Below are positions 1 to 8,794 of a stretch of 64,000 nt of DNA, one piece after another. Each line of letters begins with the position of its first letter. The first letter of the stretch is position 1. The stretch is from Symbiodinium natans (taxonomy: Eukaryota; Sar; Dinophyceae; Suessiales; Symbiodiniaceae). The notes beneath the pieces were generated by a model, which was given only the letters and a program-made list of their open reading frames with translations, did no database searches and was not told where the DNA came from. The stretch spans positions 1-64,000 of the forward strand of contig CAJNDS010000246.1 in NCBI GenBank assembly GCA_905221605.1, written 5' to 3'. The position numbers were made by a program, and so were the translations under genes.

Positions 1-1239
1 GCTGTGGAGCCAATGGAGCTCACAGAACCTACAGAGCCCATGGAACTCACAGAACCCATGGAGCCAATGGAACTCACAGAACCCATGGAGCCGATGGAAC
101 CCGCAGAGCCCATGGAAGAAGGGGAACAAGAAGAAGAAATGGAGCCACGAAGAAAGGAGATCAAGATTCACCGTGTTGGCATGGGAAAAGGCTACGGATC
201 TTCAGCAAGCAGTTCAGCTGAAGGAAGTGGAAGTGCACCAAGGTATATGCCTCCAAAGCCGAAGAAGAAGCCCGAACGACCAGTGGTGGAAGGAAGAGAT
301 TACATTCCCTTGGAAGGAGGAGAACCAGACGGGCCAGTGGAGATCGGGAGTCCTAGTTCCTCTAGCCCCGAAACTACAATGGTGTACCAAGAGGCACCAC
401 CTACACCGAGAAGGGAGCCGAGAACACTTTCGTCTGGGCACATCGCCTTGGAGCTGCAAGAGCAGCAAGTGTCTGCTGAGCAACGCAGGCGAAGGCAGCT
501 GGAGAGACTCTCTGCACTCGCAGCAGAGACGGAAAGGATCCAACGGCGAGCAAGGGAACGAGCCTTGCAGGAACCAGTTCGGTTTCCAAAGTCAGGAGGG
601 CCGCCACCACCAGCGGGCCCAGAACCAGAGCAAGCTCCAGAGTGTCCACCGCCAGGACAAGAACGAGCTCCAGAGTGTCCACCTCCGGACCCAATGCCGA
701 GTGGTACGAAGCTTCCTCTTCACACGCTGGACGGGGAACCCAGCAACGCAGCAGTGGCGGAACACATCCGCCGGAATGAGGAAGAGTATGCTGCAAGACG
801 TGCCGGTGCAATTCCTTCAGGAGACGAAGCAAGAGCCAGGGAATCCAAGGAATTTGCTCGTGGAGTTGCATACTTTCGAGCCAGGTACGGCCAGCGAAGC
901 CAAAGCAGTGGAACAGCGAGTTCCAGCCGAGACACGGGGCCTGGGACCCTACAACCCAGGACGGGGCCTGGGACCCTACAACCCAGGATGGAAGATGCGA
1001 GAGCTGAACCAGGGAGCAGTTCCAGAGGACCACCTCCGAAGGAACGACCTGCTGGAAGCAAGGCGCCACCTCCAGAGCCAAAGGGACCACCACCGAAGCG
1101 AGTGGGAGCAACGCAAGCCACTACGCTCTACCCGAATTCTCCTTGGAGGAGAACAGAAAGGAGAAGAATGCGAGAAAGGGGCGAGGAGCCAAACCCTGGA
1201 AATGAGGAAGATGAATGGGGAGATTGGTCAGGACGATGA
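1..1239 (+). CDS. Acidic, proline-rich ORF upstream of copia gag-pol (5' partial)
   Basis: The frame is open from the left edge, so the true start lies outside the window. The first ~40 codons are imperfect MEP/LTEP repeats, followed by basic and P/E/R-rich low-complexity sequence, and the ORF ends in an acidic tail (EEDEWGDWSGR). No domain is recognisable. It sits in frame 1 just before the copia gag-pol, which uses frame 2, so it may be a separate first ORF or join gag-pol by frameshifting. Frame 2 is also open through most of this stretch, but there it reads like a shadow (W/Q/R-rich, no domains). I judge frame 1 the coding frame by composition only. Function unknown. Confidence 0.5.
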   Translation, partial: AVEPMELTEPTEPMELTEPMEPMELTEPMEPMEPAEPMEEGEQEEEMEPRRKEIKIHRVGMGKGYGSSASSSAEGSGSAPRYMPPKPKKKPERPVVEGRDYIPLEGGEPDGPVEIGSPSSSSPETTMVYQEAPPTPRREPRTLSSGHIALELQEQQVSAEQRRRRQLERLSALAAETERIQRRARERALQEPVRFPKSGGPPPPAGPEPEQAPECPPPGQERAPECPPPDPMPSGTKLPLHTLDGEPSNAAVAEHIRRNEEEYAARRAGAIPSGDEARARESKEFARGVAYFRARYGQRSQSSGTASSSRDTGPGTLQPRTGPGTLQPRMEDARAEPGSSSRGPPPKERPAGSKAPPPEPKGPPPKRVGATQATTLYPNSPWRRTERRRMRERGEEPNPGNEEDEWGDWSGR

Positions 1240-1242
1240 GGT

Positions 1243-1337
1243 CGACTACCAGAAGGAGAAAGCAGAGATCGACTACCAGAAGGAGAAAGCAGAGATCGAC
1301 TACCAGGAGGAGAAAACAGAGATCGACTACCAGGAGG
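1243..1337 (+). repeat. 27-bp tandem repeat, about 3.5 copies
   Basis: A 27-bp unit encodes DYQKEKAEI in frame 2. It lies just after the stop of the upstream ORF and before the gag region, so it sits at the ORF junction of the copia element. The last copies drift (K to E, A to T). Confidence 0.8.
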
Positions 1338-1390
1338 AATCAAAATTCTATGGCCTATGTACAAACAAGAGCCTCTACTCCGACAAGACT

Positions 1391-4300
1391 ATGAATGGAA
1401 CAAGAGATCCATTGGTGATGTGGATTTGGACCAGTATTCCAGGAGCAAAGAACCTCTACGACCCCAAGACTATGCAATTCGATTACAATGGAGCAATGGC
1501 AATGATGCTTATGCTTGGAGTATCAGGTGCGATCATGTTGTGCATTGGATGTTTGCAAGCGACAGTGCACTTGCAGTCATGTCGTCAGTCATGTTTGTGG
1601 AGATTGCAAAATTCATGTTTTCGGAGGCGCTTGAGCAGAGGGGCACGGAGAGATCACTTGCGTTCGTGTGCTTGTGTGAGAAAACAACAGAGAGGAGCGA
1701 TGCTGTGTGTGCTTGTCGTGTTACAGTTTTCTGCAGTGCAAGGGATGCAGCAGAATGTACCACCCCAACAACCCACAGAACTTTCTGAAATTCTGACTGC
1801 ATTGACAAGGGCGACCCAAGTTGGAATGAGTGCGCTACAAAGGTTGGAGCAACAAGCAAGCAGTTCGGATGATCTGAACCGAAGGATTGAAAGTGCGACA
1901 AAGGCGATCAAGGCACCAGATGTTTGGAACCCACAAGCCTCGGGAGAGCATCCACCGGATTTTACAACCTGGAAACATCAGTTTCTGAATTGGCTAGGTT
2001 TTGCCGATTCGCAGTACTCAGAAGCTCTAAGTATGATTGAAAGTCTGGGAGCAACGCCGATCGATGTTTCGACTCTCACTACAGTGGAGAGAGAACTTTC
2101 GACAAAGCTTTACCACATACTGACTTCGTATATGCGGGGAGCAGCAACGCAACTGTCTCGAAATTGGAGCAGGGAGCGATGTGGGTATCGTCTCTATCAA
2201 AGTTTGCTTTGGGAATACCAACCAGCCACCAAACAACGAGCTCTAACCCTCAGTCAAGCGATTGGGATGTTTCCCAACTTCGATGGGGGCAAGAGCATGG
2301 TGGAGCAGATTGGTTCACTGGAAAACCTTGTTCGGGAGTACGAGATCGCTTCAGGAAAGACCTACGATCGAGATTTGTTGATGGGAGTTTTGCTTCGATG
2401 TTCACCGAGGGCGATTCGAGACCACCTTACTTTGACAATGCCCGAAGGAACAAACTACATGTCAGTGAAGCAAGCGATTCTTTCATACGAGCAAAGCAGC
2501 AAAACTTGGGATTACCAGACGGTGTTGAAGCAAAAGACCTTGCAGAACACAGCGAGCAGTTCGAATGCAGATCAAGGACCAGCACCAATGGAAGTGGATG
2601 CAGTGTACGAGAAAGGAGGAGGAAAAGGAAACAAAGGCAACAAAGGAAACAAAGGAGGAAAAGGATCCTACTCGTGGTCAAGCTTTGGAGCAGGATTTCG
2701 CCAATGGAGAAAAGGTGGACGAAAAGGAAGCTACAAAGGAGGAAAGAAAGGACGAGGCAAAGGTTTCCACAAAGGAGGAAAGAAAGGCGGAAAGAAAGGT
2801 GGAAAGCATGGCAAAGGAGGAAAGAAAGGTGGAGGAAAGAAGTTGGACAGAGATGTTTGCCGATTCTGCAAGCAGCGAGGACATTGGGGAAACGAGTGTC
2901 CAAACCGCAATGTTCGAGAAGTGCAGGCGAGCGAGGCCAGCACCGAGGTACCCCACTCGACAGTCGAGTCTGTTACTCCGTCGCAGAGTGCGAGCCAATA
3001 CAGGATAAGGAGAGTGAGGAACATTGATTTCCATCACATTGCGAACACACCACCTGACGGCACAGAGCACTATGAGCTTAGCGAAGTTTCAGAAGAAGAA
3101 GGTGATTGGTTCACCAGAAGGATAGAGGTGCAAGGACCAGAGTGCTACTACATCGGGGATGAGAGTGAGAACAAACAAGATCATGAGAGTGATGAGCTGT
3201 ATCAATGGTATGAAAACAGCTTGGAAAGAGTTCAAGGAGGATTGGGACCTCCAGGAGGATTGGAACCTCTGAATCAAGGAGGATTGGAACCTCTGAGTCA
3301 GGGAGGATCGGAACCTCTCAATGTGCGAATGGTCCAGTTGGACACAAAGCAACATGTGGTGATCTTGGATTCAGGAGCAGATGTGAGTTTGTTACCACGA
3401 AGATTGTCGGATGCAGGCGTCGAAGTTTCGACCCCAACCTCTCTGAGGTTGCAAGACGCACAAGGGGGTGCGATGCGAGTTGAAGGTATGCGGCGAGCAG
3501 TTTTGCAGTTCAGTAGCTGCAGTGTGACTGAGGACTTTGTGTTGTCGGACACCAATAACATCTTGCTGTCTTTAGGAAGGCTACTCAAAAATGGATGGAA
3601 GTTTGTGTCAGTGGGATGCAAACAGCGCCAAGGGGGCGAGACCTGGGAAGAAACCCAGGCGGGGGAACTTGTATCTCCCGATGGTAAGGCACGGGTGCCT
3701 GTGGAATACCAGAGGAATAGCTTGAGATTGACAGCGGAAGTTAGAGGAGTCGAGCAAGTCAGGGCAGTCAAGGTGACTTTGGCCTATGACTTTGGTAAAG
3801 TCCCAGAGAAGGATTGGAGCCTTCTACCGAATGGAACGCCAGTCCATCGCCATTTTGGACTTGAGTTTGTAAAGCCGCCGACAGGTACTTGGAAGTACAG
3901 GACCACCATCGTGAAGGTGGGCAACGAATGGGAAGTGATTGAAGCAACGGAATTGCTCGAGCGAAAATCCGACTTGGAAGATCGAATACCGGGATTGCTT
4001 TTTCGATCAGAAATTCTCACATTCTTGCACAGGACACCAGAGTATCTGGACAAGTGCTTGGTAGAAGAGGTAGCACCAGAAGAAGCACCAAAGGAGGAAG
4101 AAAAGAAGATGGAAGAGGAGCCAGAATGGTTTGGAAGAGAAAGAGGAGCTCCAGAAGAGTTGCAGGTGCCAGTGCCGAAAGGAGTTGTGAAGCAGCAAGG
4201 AAAGGCAGGAGGACACCAAGAGTTGGAACTCGACATGGGAAGTACTATTGTGGTGAATGGAGAGTCACTCACAGCAACGAGTGAGATTGAGAAGCTGCGA

Positions 4301-7300
4301 GAAGGTTGTCGGTATTTGGGTTTGAGCGTCTCAGGGTCAAAGGTGAAGATGTTCAGGAGACTGTGCAACTACCTCACCGAAGACAGAGATGAGGACGCAG
4401 AAGAAGTTGCAGACAGGCTGAGGAAGCAAAGGCCCAAAGCAAGAACAAGACCCGGAGTGCCCGAACCGACAGAAGCAGAGATTGAAGAGCATATGGCAAC
4501 CCACATGCCAATGCAACCATGGTGTGATTTCTGTGCAGCGGCAAAGTCGAAACAGGACCATACCCCACAAAGCAGTGAAGCAAAGTATGAAGACCCAGGA
4601 AAGCCAGTGATCCAGATGGACTTCATGTACATGGGTCAGAACAGTGTGAGTCTGATCATTCTTGATTCATGGACTCGATTTTCGTGGGCGATTCCAGTGC
4701 CGGGGAAAGCACCGACGAAGAAGTTGGCCGAGAAAGTGGTGAAGTTTTCTCTCGAGATGAACTACATTTCCGAAGAAGTTCTGTTTGCGATTGATGTGGA
4801 GCCAGCGACAACAGCCTTACTGGATTTGATTGTAGCAATACGACAAAAGTTAGGCTACAAGGCTGGAAAGTATCCAAACAAGCCCTATCACAAAGGAAGA
4901 ACAGCGAGAGTGGAACGCCACATTCAGAACCTCAGGAGACAAAGCCTCACGATGATTGAAATGGTCGAGGATCGGATTGGGGAAAAGATTCCTGAAGATC
5001 ATGCTTTACGAGCGTGGGCAATTCACCACGCAGCATGGTTGTTCAACAGGTACCACCTACACTCAGGGACGCAGAGTACAGCTTTCCAATTGGTCTACGG
5101 GAGACCATACCAAGGGCAGATTTTACCCTTCGGAGAGTATGTGTTTGGTCTGGCCAAGCCTGGAGGAGTGAAGAATCGATCCTTGTGGACAGGAGGAATA
5201 TGGGTTGGAAAGGACGACCGGGACATGGACGTGATTACATCAAAAGATGGGTTCTTTACGTCAAGATCTGTGCGGCGCACACAACCAGCGTGGCGCGCAC
5301 GTGAGACCCTTCAACTTCAGGGTTCTCCTTGGACGAAGAAAGCCCCAAGGCTAGGGCACACCGCGCATGCGGCACCGTTACCGAGAATCATGGAAGAACC
5401 AGGCAAAGAGAAAGAAGGAGGAGAAAATGAGCCAGAGCCAGCAGGAGATGAAGCAGGATCTGATGTGGAAAGTTCAAAGCATGACACAATCAGTGATCTA
5501 TTGCTGAGCAGTGGTCAACCTACACCTCGAAGTTCATCAACGGATTCCAACCAAGGCGGGGGACAAAAGAGAGAAACTGAAGGAGAAGGAAGAGAGGAAC
5601 CTGCGAAAGCTAGTAAAACAGCAGATGCTGAGGAGCCACCAACGAAGCAACAAAAGACTGCGGAAAGTTCACCTACAAGTGCTGATCCTGGAAGTCCGAA
5701 AGGAAGTCTATTTCCACCGTTGTACGCCGGACAGGTAGAAGAACAGGAAGACGAAACAGGATATCATGAAGATGACCTTTGGGAAGAAAGAGTCTGGAAG
5801 GAATGCGAAGAGGAATATGAAGCGGATAGTGAAGGAGAAGAAGAAGATGAGGATCGACCACCGAAAGTCAGCGAAGAGGAACTTGAAAGATTGGATGCAG
5901 AGGCAGGAAAAGCTGAACTTGACAAACTCGCCAACATGAAGGTTGTGAAGACGATCAAGAAGGAAGAGTGTTCAGAGGAAGGTAAGTTTCTGACACTAAG
6001 GACAGTTTTCGATTGGAGAAAGAGAGATGGAGTTTGGAAGCGTAGATGCAGAATTGTGTGTCGGGAATTCCGTGCGGGAGCCCAGAGCACGGAGGAGACT
6101 TTTAGTCCTACGTCAGGACACGCAGCAGTGCGAATGATGTTTCTTTTTCATCTCATCTACAATTGGGAGCTTACAGTTCTTGACATTCGTGACGCATTCT
6201 TGCAAGTCACGCAGAAAGCTCTGATGTATGCTGATATCTCACCGTGGATTCGAACACTACTTGGTTTGGATGAAGACCACGTATGGAAAGTGGAGAAGTG
6301 TCTGCCAGGGCAAAGATCAGCGGCAGAACAATGGTTTACCCATTTGGTTGAGATTTTGAAGCGTTTGGGATTTGAGCAATTTGTTGGGATACCCTCAATC
6401 TTGAAGCACCGAGTGAAGAAGATTGCAGTGTCGATTCATGTCGACGACGAGCTAGTTGCAGGTGCAAAAGGCGAAGGAAGATGGCTGATATGCGAGCTAG
6501 AGAAGTTTTTCAAGCTCACAGTTGAGGGACCGTTCCCATCCCACCGGGGATCGGGAGAACAGCTTCATTACCTGAAGAGGACCTATGAGTTCCTTGAAGA
6601 AGGAATTTTGGTGACAGTGTCGAAGAAGCACTACGAGAAGCTTAGAGGACTCTACAAGCTGGGGAACCGAAAGCCAAGACAAACCCCAGAGCACCAGCTG
6701 ATTGGAACAGTGGACAATTCCAAAGAACTGGAGGAGAACGAGTGCAAGAAGTTTCGTTCAGCGTTGGGAACACTGTTGTACATTTCCCAAGACCGATGGG
6801 ATTTACAGCATGTGACGAAGTGTTTGGCAAGTAAGATGTCGAAGCCAACGGAACAAGCGTTAACCTGTTTGAAACAAGCTTTGCTCTATGTGCAAGGAAC
6901 AGAGCAACTGGGATTCCTACTGAAGTACACAAAGGTTGGAAACAAGATGATGGATGCGATCTATCAAAGAGAAGAGCAAGAAGAAGAAGACGAAGAAAAG
7001 AAAGGAACACACAGTATGGAAGTATTCACGGATGCAGATTGGGCATCAGACCGTGAAGCGAGATGGTCTACATCATCAGTGATTGTGTGTGTGAATGCAG
7101 TGCCAGTACTTTCGTATAGCAGGACCCAGAAAGCTACAGCTTTAAGTTCGGCAGAGTCCGAAGTGCTAGCATGCTCAGGAGGAGCATCAGAAGCGATGTT
7201 ACTGAAGAAGTTGTGGATGTTTCTTGCAGGAAAGTTACTCGTGGAGATCCGGATGGATTCAAGTGCGGGAAGACAATGGATGATGCGAACAGGAGTCGGA

Positions 7301-8410
7301 GGACTCAAACATATCGATCTGAGAGTATTATGGCTTCAGCGAGGGGTGAAGAACAACAGCTTCAAAGCAAAGCCAGTGCCTACCAAATTAAACATTGCCG
7401 ACTTGAATACAAAACGCTTAGGAGTATCTCGAAGGAGATTTCTCATGTACCATATTGGAGCCATGGTGTGGAATGGAGAAAGTCATGAGCGTTATGGGAA
7501 AGAAGAAGCAATGGAACATGTGGCAGGTGAAGTTTGCCGAAGCCAAGTTCGAGCACTACGTGCAACTTTGTTGAATGAGCGAGGAAGCAAGACGGCTAGA
7601 GCGATGTACTTGACAATGATGGTGAATATGATTTCTCAGATTGCAGGACAGCCAGACGATTTTGGAGGACGAGAACGAGAAGAACGAGAATTTGTTTTCA
7701 TCTATGTGAAGGAAGTGAGTGGATGGATTATTCTTTTCAGTGTGATACTAGGAGGAATTTTCGCTTTACTCTTGTTCTACATGGTCGAGCAGAAGGTGAA
7801 CAAAGGACGACAGGAACCGCAGGAAGAAGGATCACAGGAACCACAGGAAGAAGGACCACAGGAACCACAGGAAGAAGGACCACAGGAACCACAGGAAGAA
7901 GGACCACAGGAACCGCAGGAAGAAGTACCACAGGAACCACAGGAAGAAGGACCACAGGAACCGCAGGAAGAAGGACCACAGGAACCGCAGGAGGAATTCA
8001 CTATTCGAAGATTTGTGCAAAAGTATTGTCCGCCCGATGAGGATGATGTTCAACGTACAGCAAGGGCAGTCAATATGTATTTCCGTGATGCACCAGAGGA
8101 TTCAGCGACAGGCAGTGGTAATGGGATGCCTGGAATCAGTACAGTACCAGCAAGCCAAATCCATGTGAATGACGAAGAGCTTGCAAGGCGATTTCAAGAA
8201 TGGGGAATGGTTAATATCATTCCTATGGCACAGGATGTGGACGAACAGCTACGAGCACAACCCCAGTATGTGTACACGCCTCATGGCAAGAGGTACCACC
8301 GACCTACATGTGCAGATGTGCAAAGGTCAGAGAGATTCACTTACAGTGCAGCAGTGCATGCGAGATTGCACTACCGTCCTTGTGGCAATTGCAGGCCCGG
8401 GACCATGTGA
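1391..8410 (+). CDS. Ty1/copia-type gag-pol polyprotein
   Basis: One frame-2 ORF carries a full copia order. Gag runs from about 1750 to 2550. A K/G-rich basic stretch follows, then a CCHC zinc knuckle (CRFCKQRGHWGNEC) near 2860. The aspartic protease motif DSGAD is near 3367. The integrase has a zinc-binding HMATHMP...CDFC region near 4490 and catalytic D (QMDFMY), D (IDVEP) and E (VERHI) between 4615 and 4920. The RVT_2-type reverse transcriptase (5940-6700) has LDIRDAFLQ and the VDDE active site near 6440. The RNase H has FTDADWAS, SSAESE and MDSS. Gag-pro-IN-RT-RH order is diagnostic of copia. The frame is open far upstream (to 173), so the start is uncertain; I chose the first ATG after the upstream ORF ends. 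The C-terminus has unusual extra domains (see findings). No disabling stop is visible. Confidence 0.88.
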   Translation: MNGTRDPLVMWIWTSIPGAKNLYDPKTMQFDYNGAMAMMLMLGVSGAIMLCIGCLQATVHLQSCRQSCLWRLQNSCFRRRLSRGARRDHLRSCACVRKQQRGAMLCVLVVLQFSAVQGMQQNVPPQQPTELSEILTALTRATQVGMSALQRLEQQASSSDDLNRRIESATKAIKAPDVWNPQASGEHPPDFTTWKHQFLNWLGFADSQYSEALSMIESLGATPIDVSTLTTVERELSTKLYHILTSYMRGAATQLSRNWSRERCGYRLYQSLLWEYQPATKQRALTLSQAIGMFPNFDGGKSMVEQIGSLENLVREYEIASGKTYDRDLLMGVLLRCSPRAIRDHLTLTMPEGTNYMSVKQAILSYEQSSKTWDYQTVLKQKTLQNTASSSNADQGPAPMEVDAVYEKGGGKGNKGNKGNKGGKGSYSWSSFGAGFRQWRKGGRKGSYKGGKKGRGKGFHKGGKKGGKKGGKHGKGGKKGGGKKLDRDVCRFCKQRGHWGNECPNRNVREVQASEASTEVPHSTVESVTPSQSASQYRIRRVRNIDFHHIANTPPDGTEHYELSEVSEEEGDWFTRRIEVQGPECYYIGDESENKQDHESDELYQWYENSLERVQGGLGPPGGLEPLNQGGLEPLSQGGSEPLNVRMVQLDTKQHVVILDSGADVSLLPRRLSDAGVEVSTPTSLRLQDAQGGAMRVEGMRRAVLQFSSCSVTEDFVLSDTNNILLSLGRLLKNGWKFVSVGCKQRQGGETWEETQAGELVSPDGKARVPVEYQRNSLRLTAEVRGVEQVRAVKVTLAYDFGKVPEKDWSLLPNGTPVHRHFGLEFVKPPTGTWKYRTTIVKVGNEWEVIEATELLERKSDLEDRIPGLLFRSEILTFLHRTPEYLDKCLVEEVAPEEAPKEEEKKMEEEPEWFGRERGAPEELQVPVPKGVVKQQGKAGGHQELELDMGSTIVVNGESLTATSEIEKLREGCRYLGLSVSGSKVKMFRRLCNYLTEDRDEDAEEVADRLRKQRPKARTRPGVPEPTEAEIEEHMATHMPMQPWCDFCAAAKSKQDHTPQSSEAKYEDPGKPVIQMDFMYMGQNSVSLIILDSWTRFSWAIPVPGKAPTKKLAEKVVKFSLEMNYISEEVLFAIDVEPATTALLDLIVAIRQKLGYKAGKYPNKPYHKGRTARVERHIQNLRRQSLTMIEMVEDRIGEKIPEDHALRAWAIHHAAWLFNRYHLHSGTQSTAFQLVYGRPYQGQILPFGEYVFGLAKPGGVKNRSLWTGGIWVGKDDRDMDVITSKDGFFTSRSVRRTQPAWRARETLQLQGSPWTKKAPRLGHTAHAAPLPRIMEEPGKEKEGGENEPEPAGDEAGSDVESSKHDTISDLLLSSGQPTPRSSSTDSNQGGGQKRETEGEGREEPAKASKTADAEEPPTKQQKTAESSPTSADPGSPKGSLFPPLYAGQVEEQEDETGYHEDDLWEERVWKECEEEYEADSEGEEEDEDRPPKVSEEELERLDAEAGKAELDKLANMKVVKTIKKEECSEEGKFLTLRTVFDWRKRDGVWKRRCRIVCREFRAGAQSTEETFSPTSGHAAVRMMFLFHLIYNWELTVLDIRDAFLQVTQKALMYADISPWIRTLLGLDEDHVWKVEKCLPGQRSAAEQWFTHLVEILKRLGFEQFVGIPSILKHRVKKIAVSIHVDDELVAGAKGEGRWLICELEKFFKLTVEGPFPSHRGSGEQLHYLKRTYEFLEEGILVTVSKKHYEKLRGLYKLGNRKPRQTPEHQLIGTVDNSKELEENECKKFRSALGTLLYISQDRWDLQHVTKCLASKMSKPTEQALTCLKQALLYVQGTEQLGFLLKYTKVGNKMMDAIYQREEQEEEDEEKKGTHSMEVFTDADWASDREARWSTSSVIVCVNAVPVLSYSRTQKATALSSAESEVLACSGGASEAMLLKKLWMFLAGKLLVEIRMDSSAGRQWMMRTGVGGLKHIDLRVLWLQRGVKNNSFKAKPVPTKLNIADLNTKRLGVSRRRFLMYHIGAMVWNGESHERYGKEEAMEHVAGEVCRSQVRALRATLLNERGSKTARAMYLTMMVNMISQIAGQPDDFGGREREEREFVFIYVKEVSGWIILFSVILGGIFALLLFYMVEQKVNKGRQEPQEEGSQEPQEEGPQEPQEEGPQEPQEEGPQEPQEEVPQEPQEEGPQEPQEEGPQEPQEEFTIRRFVQKYCPPDEDDVQRTARAVNMYFRDAPEDSATGSGNGMPGISTVPASQIHVNDEELARRFQEWGMVNIIPMAQDVDEQLRAQPQYVYTPHGKRYHRPTCADVQRSERFTYSAAVHARLHYRPCGNCRPGTM
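7808..7995 (+). repeat. 24-bp tandem repeat coding for QEPQEEGP
   Basis: About eight near-identical 24-bp units sit in frame inside the copia polyprotein, just after a predicted membrane helix (about 7725-7788). They give a long acidic Q/E/P linker. Substitutions between units are few (G/S/V at one position), so the array is recent or homogenised. Confidence 0.85.
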
Positions 8411-8794
8411 GTGAATGATGGAATGTTTCACTTTTCCGTACAGTGTGAGCTACAACGAGTACAAGCTTACCTGAGCGAAGTGTTACCCACGAGGAAGCAG
8501 TGGGAACAGTTTTCACCGAGTGCAAGGACTCCAATAGGGAGAGCACAACGAGGCCATCGCACAATACCAGATGAGCCCAACGACATACCTGTACAGTTTC
8601 TACAAACCCGTTACTGTAGAGTGATGTTGAGCTTACAGTTCGCACAACATCAAGGCGGGGTGTAAAGTTTTTCTACTACCTGGGAACCCCACCTACCAAC
8701 CCAAAGGGTTGATGAGCATGTGTGGATTTGTGACTCATGTTTTACCGACAGCGCCTTTACCGGTTCAAGGAAAAAGAGCGACTTGAAGTTTAGC
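8411..8794 (+). other. Copia 3' flank with putative truncated 3' LTR
   Basis: No convincing coding sequence. After the gag-pol stop there is about 245 bp of A-rich unique sequence, then a short purine/G run (AAGGCGGGG) followed by TGTAAAG near 8660, which would fit a polypurine tract and LTR start. The sequence is cut at about 8794, where homology to LINE copy 2 begins. The 5' LTR would lie outside the window, so the LTR call cannot be tested here. Confidence 0.35.

Noticed and set aside
173-1239. N-terminal part of the copia gag-pol frame upstream of 1240
   Set aside because: Frame 2 is open here but reads without domains, whereas frame 1 has repeat-based, structured composition. I did not include it in the gag-pol call.
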